Below are positions 42,222 to 45,473 of a stretch of 45,473 nt of DNA, piece by piece. Within the stretch, counting starts at the first letter, position 1; each line of letters begins with the position of its first letter. The position numbers were made by a program, and so were the translations under genes. This stretch comes from Fibrobacter sp. Its GTDB lineage: Bacteria > Fibrobacterota > Fibrobacteria > Fibrobacterales > Fibrobacteraceae. The stretch is from contig JAFZOV010000019.1 in NCBI GenBank assembly GCA_017550445.1, positions 1 to 45,473 of the forward strand, given 5' to 3'. The notes below the pieces were generated by a model that was not told the origin of the DNA, did not search any database, and saw nothing but the letters and a program-made list of their open reading frames with translations.

Positions 42222-43595
42222 CTAATCACTGGGGCCGTTGCTCGGGATAGGTACGACAATTTCTCCGCCGCCACCTTCTCCATTGCGTTCGATTTTTAAA
42301 GTCAACTTAAGTGCCTTGATGTTTTTCTTATCACCCTTGTGCGACTCTGGACTATAGCCATCTTCAAACTTGTAATTTGCGCCAGCAACTTTTTTCAGTT
42401 TCAGGTTTTCAATTTTCAACTTGCCTTGATGGACCAAAGGCGAATAGCAAGCGAACGTGAAAGCAAGGCAGACGTCCGGAATATTTTGCGAGACAGAAAA
42501 ACGCATGGATCTTTTGCCACCACTTGAAGCGTCAAGCGGCGGGAAAAACAGGAAATCGTCAATCAGCTTTACGCCATCCTTCCTAGGGAAATCTCCCGTA
42601 CTTGCGCTCCGGAACCCGATTGACATGTGATCCACCCCAGGAACAAACGAGAGGCTCCTTGCAACAGTCGCATCAGAAGTCGTACCACCGAGAGCACCTA
42701 TATTAAACGAAATTTCGTACTCCTGCCCGGCCTCAAGATTAATTTTCTTACAAGCGGTAGCCCATGTCTCCGTTCCTCCCAATGTAACGTTTTCCATGGC
42801 AAAAACTTGATTCAATTTCCGATTTGTCTCATCAACTATGTTTTGGGTACCGTTGTCATAGTTGGAAATAAAGTCCGACAGAGTGATACTTGTCCCGCCC
42901 ACTTTTAGTTCATTTGTTGCTGTACTTTTCGTCGTGAGCTCAACATATTTTAGATCTCCCGACCTAGACACAAAATTGAACGCTCCGCCCGCATCCGACG
43001 CCGGAAATACCTGTTCGCTAGCCACTTCCGCCCCAGGCTTTGCCGCTTCGACAGTGAACGTTGCCACGCCCTCTGCCATTTCAACTTCTTTTGCAGCTTC
43101 GTTGACTTTCCCACACGGATCGTCATCTGTAACAGTCAAGCTAGCATCCTTTTCAACAAGCTTGCAAGAGCGAATAAGTTTGCCCTGATTCACATACCAG
43201 CGAACCTCTTCTACTGCCTGGTAGTGACCATTGGCATCGTAACGCATGCGCCGAATAGTCAAGTCACTCTGATTGCTATTTGTTGAAATCAGGAAAGAGG
43301 AAGAATCAGCATTGCTAGAAGAAGACGGATTCATATAAACGCTGGCATGAACCGCACCAAAGTTATTGCCGTTGTCCGTGGTTCCCGCTTCCATCGCGCT
43401 CTTCGCTCCGGTCTGCGCCACATCTTCCTTGAATAGGGTTGCCACATTCTCCGCCACCTCGGACGCCTTGAGCATGCTCTGGGTGCGCACGCGCATCTTG
43501 GTGGAATTGCTGAACGCCTGGCCCGCGACAATGACGACAATACCCACGATGGCGATGTACACCATGAGTTCCATGAGAGTAAAGCCTTTCTTCAT
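42222..43595 (-). CDS. Type IV prepilin-like protein, PilW-like
   Basis: 457 residues from the ATG at 43593-43595, preceded by GAGG; the frame is open 10 codons further, but this start puts the cleavage site close to the N-terminus. MKKGFTLMELMVYIAIVGIVVIVA is a textbook prepilin: KKG, then F-T-L-M-E with the conserved Glu5, then the hydrophobic helix that packs into the filament core. The rest is a long periplasmic domain with strand-rich, Ser- and Gly-rich segments and a basic, Lys-rich tail. A PilW/PilJ-like role as minor pilin is suggested by order and length. It lies between the PilV-like gene and the giant pilin, whose start its stop codon almost touches. Confidence 0.85.
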   Translation of the reverse strand: MKKGFTLMELMVYIAIVGIVVIVAGQAFSNSTKMRVRTQSMLKASEVAENVATLFKEDVAQTGAKSAMEAGTTDNGNNFGAVHASVYMNPSSSSNADSSSFLISTNSNQSDLTIRRMRYDANGHYQAVEEVRWYVNQGKLIRSCKLVEKDASLTVTDDDPCGKVNEAAKEVEMAEGVATFTVEAAKPGAEVASEQVFPASDAGGAFNFVSRSGDLKYVELTTKSTATNELKVGGTSITLSDFISNYDNGTQNIVDETNRKLNQVFAMENVTLGGTETWATACKKINLEAGQEYEISFNIGALGGTTSDATVARSLSFVPGVDHMSIGFRSASTGDFPRKDGVKLIDDFLFFPPLDASSGGKRSMRFSVSQNIPDVCLAFTFACYSPLVHQGKLKIENLKLKKVAGANYKFEDGYSPESHKGDKKNIKALKLTLKIERNGEGGGGEIVVPIPSNGPSD

Positions 43596-43635
43596 ATTAT
43601 CCTCATTGTCCTTTAACAAAAACACCTTTGCTCTT

Positions 43636-44139
43636 TTACCGAATTACCGTCGACATATTGATGGATTGGGTAGAGCCCTTGAACTGCCAGGACACCTCCA
43701 CGTTCACCTGCTTGGCGTAAACGTGACTCACGTTTTCCAAGCTCGATTCACTCGTAGCCGTGTAGTCCGTAGTAGGCATGATAGTCACAGTCGGAGTGTA
43801 GTCGATAGTCGCCTTATCGCCTGCGGCCCCGATTCCGCGGTCCCAGGAGCGCGAAATTGGCTGCCAATGCCAGATGTAGTTATCGCCATCCGTTTCATCT
43901 TCGCTATCATCGCCTGGCGGGGTCGATATATCGGGAATGGAGGCAATCCCTATGCGGTTCAAGGAATCAATGACCTGCTGAGCCACCTCGACAGCACCGT
44001 CACGGCCACGGATGCGCAGCATCGCCTCGCGGTTGCCCGTCTGCATGTGGAGAATCGCCATATAAAGCAAACCCAGCACCACAGCGGAAATGAGGACTTC
44101 CGTTATGCCGAAACCATTCTTTAACTTCACCTTATCCAT
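43636..44139 (-). CDS. Type IV prepilin-like protein, PilV-like
   Basis: 167 residues from the ATG at 44137-44139. I prefer this to the GTG three codons upstream because TAGGTGGG lies just before it. KLKNGFGITEVLISAVVLGLLYMAILH contains the NG/FGITEV cleavage site with Glu5 and the pilin helix. The remainder is periplasmic, with a DEDETDG-like acidic patch near residue 75. Its size and place after the GspH-like gene fit PilV minor pilins, which take part in priming pilus assembly. The next gene starts 40 bases after its stop. Confidence 0.85.
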   Translation of the reverse strand: MDKVKLKNGFGITEVLISAVVLGLLYMAILHMQTGNREAMLRIRGRDGAVEVAQQVIDSLNRIGIASIPDISTPPGDDSEDETDGDNYIWHWQPISRSWDRGIGAAGDKATIDYTPTVTIMPTTDYTATSESSLENVSHVYAKQVNVEVSWQFKGSTQSINMSTVIR

Positions 44140-44148
44140 AACACCCAC

Positions 44149-44706
44149 CTAAGGTTCAAACCAATTTGACCCGCCATCGTAACTGAGCATGTATTCCATC
44201 GCAAACTTCGTCGTCAGTTTCAAGGGGCTAGCCATCTTATCCGAATTGCCATACTGGATAAGGAAACAACCCATAGGGATGGGCGATACCCCGATTTTCG
44301 GGGTAAGGGTCACTCTTTTATTAACATAGGGCGTAATCCCATCTATCGGACACCCCGCAGCTGTCGTAAACACGTTTCCCGATTCCAGCACAATATTGTC
44401 AATCGGGTCTCCAAGAGACGACGCATCGCAAGCTGCCCCATACAAATTCATAGTCTTGTTGTCGGCCGCCACCCATACGCACACCTTCGAGTTCAACCGC
44501 GTCGCCTCGTTCGCCGCGCGCTGCATGAAGGCGGTCACGTTGATGCCCGCGTCCTTGATGCGGCTGTTCGCGACAGCACTCTGCAAGCCAGCCACCCCTA
44601 TACCGGAGAGGATGCCCATGATGGCGACCACCACTAGAACTTCAACTAGGGTAACGCCCCGTTTGCTAGCGGATGACGCGCGCTTGTCTGTCGTTATCGT
44701 ACCCAT
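44149..44706 (-). CDS. Type IV prepilin-like protein, GspH/FimT-like
   Basis: 185 residues from the ATG at 44704-44706; a GTG 17 codons upstream would give a longer leader with no visible benefit. SKRGVTLVEVLVVVAIMGILSGIGVAGL is a prepilin signal: RG, V-T-L-V-E with Glu5, then the core helix. The C-terminal part is a small strand-rich domain with three cysteines and a GSNWFEP end. First gene of the four-gene operon; only a weak Shine-Dalgarno is visible, and TATTTT about 85 bases upstream (44798-44793) may be its -10. A long palindrome at 44884-44906 lies farther upstream. Confidence 0.8.
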   Translation of the reverse strand: MGTITTDKRASSASKRGVTLVEVLVVVAIMGILSGIGVAGLQSAVANSRIKDAGINVTAFMQRAANEATRLNSKVCVWVAADNKTMNLYGAACDASSLGDPIDNIVLESGNVFTTAAGCPIDGITPYVNKRVTLTPKIGVSPIPMGCFLIQYGNSDKMASPLKLTTKFAMEYMLSYDGGSNWFEP

Positions 44707-44883
44707 ACCGTTCAGTCCGTTTTCAATCCATACACAAAAACCCGCGGCACACGCCACGACACGGGGCCCTGTTCCGGGGTCCCGTCTTGCTTAAAATAGA
44801 TTATTTTCGGCAAAATGTTTCAAAAAATTTAGAAACGGGCGTTTTTTTGCGTTTTTTCGTGCTTTTTGGCCATACGCACGGCG

Positions 44884-44906
44884 AGTTTTACATTTTATGT
44901 AAAACT
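44884..44906. promoter_or_regulatory. Perfect 10-bp inverted repeat upstream of the pilin operon
   Basis: AGTTTTACAT, 3 bases, ATGTAAAACT. It lies between the moxR-like gene and the pilin operon. There is no T run on either side, so it looks more like a protein-binding site than a terminator. Confidence 0.5.
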
Positions 44907-44948
44907 ACGCACGTAAATGGGAACGGACCTGGCAGTGAGGAGCGCTCA

Positions 44949-45473
44949 CTACGGCACTTCTACAGAATCGAGAATCTTCTGCACGACGGTTTCGGCAGAG
45001 ACTTCTTCCGCTTCGGCCTCGTAGCTGAGGATAATGCGATGACGGAGCACTTCCATGGCGACGGCCTTCACGTCTTCCGGCGTCACGTAGGCACGGCCCT
45101 GGATAAACGCATGGGCCTTCGATGCCTGGGCGAGGCCGATAGAGGCACGCGGAGAAGCACCCACTTCCACAAAGCCCACCAGGTCGCTGCGCTTGATGCT
45201 GCCCGGATCGCGGGTCGCAAGCACCAGGTTCACGATGTATTCGCGCACGCGTTCGTCCACGTACACCTGCTTCACCAGCTGGCGGGCAGCGAGGATGTCT
45301 TCCTTCGTGGCGACAGCCTGCGGCTGACGGAGGCCCGCACCGGCGACGGCGTCGAGAATCTTCATTTCGTCGGCCTTGTTCGGGTAGCTGACCTTCACCT
45401 TCAACAGGAAACGGTCCACCTGAGCTTCCGGCAGCGGATACGTACCTTCCTGCTCAATCGGGTTCTGCGTGGC
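44949..45473 (-). CDS. MoxR-family AAA+ ATPase, C-terminal part (5' end outside window)
   Basis: The frame is open to the window edge (ATQNPIEQEGTYPLPEAQ comes before the GTG at 45419, which is not the start). ATQNPIEQEGTYPLPEAQ followed by DRFLLKVKVSYP is the sensor-1 and arginine-finger region typical of MoxR ATPases, and the C-terminal lid (SPRASIGLAQASKAHAFIQGR, YVTPEDVKAVAMEVLRHRIIL) is complete. The Walker motifs lie outside the window. This is the standard MoxR type, often next to BatA/BatB-type VWA proteins, and differs from the MoxR at 7653, which has a divergent lid. It probably continues an operon to the right. Confidence 0.9.
   Translation of the reverse strand, partial: ATQNPIEQEGTYPLPEAQVDRFLLKVKVSYPNKADEMKILDAVAGAGLRQPQAVATKEDILAARQLVKQVYVDERVREYIVNLVLATRDPGSIKRSDLVGFVEVGASPRASIGLAQASKAHAFIQGRAYVTPEDVKAVAMEVLRHRIILSYEAEAEEVSAETVVQKILDSVEVP

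Overview
The window looks like a chromosome segment of a Fibrobacter species. The best marker is a lipoprotein at 1206-3746 built from several FISUMP modules, the 'Fibrobacter succinogenes major paralogous' domain. A four-gene set of type IV prepilin-like proteins and promoters with a TATATT -10 element fit this. No rRNA, tRNA, CRISPR array or intact insertion sequence was seen.

Layout. 1-4950: the end of folD, a small exported protein, the FISUMP lipoprotein, a BASS-family transporter and a small frameshifted gene. 4999-18379: the most interesting part. Seven transcription units here start just after copies of one 19-bp palindrome, consensus TGCGACA-N5-TGTCGCA. In all seven the palindrome ends 9 bp before a TATATT-like -10 hexamer. 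The units encode a CCSGH-motif protein, a tiny divergent protein, a zinc-ribbon protein, a four-gene operon (paralog 1, MoxR AAA+ ATPase, VWA protein, paralog 2), a small helical protein, a double AAA+ ATPase, and a WYL-type regulator that carries the same palindrome at its own promoter. I infer one regulon, with the WYL protein as its likely controller, and a chaperone-like MoxR/VWA plus AAA+ system of unknown purpose. Three genes in the middle (a frameshifted metallo-beta-lactamase-fold lipoprotein, a stand-alone HEAGH peptidase-like protein and a dGTPase-like HD protein) have no such site; the last follows an array of four perfect inverted repeats.

18383-28692: a rubredoxin of 58 residues, then recC-recB-recD in one operon, encoding unusually large RecC and RecB and richer in A/T than their neighbours for much of their length. 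28798-30528: a phosphohexomutase and a small cupin, both on the minus strand. 30650-34183: a patchwork with an unrecognised protein, a decayed gene, a large hairpin, a remnant of a PD-(D/E)XK (Rpn/transposase) gene, and a NYN-domain ribonuclease-like gene behind a strong promoter and a hairpin leader that ends in an intrinsic terminator. 34203-44706: a minus-strand operon of three ordinary-sized pseudopilins and one giant pilin-like protein of 2669 residues with alternating cysteine-containing modules, probably surface-exposed and perhaps adhesive. 44949-45473: the 3' part of a second MoxR-type ATPase.

Genes present only in part: folD (5' end missing) and the last moxR (5' end missing). Two single-base frameshifts (about 4900 and 11940) could be real or sequencing errors. 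All functions are read from motifs by eye; no database search was possible.
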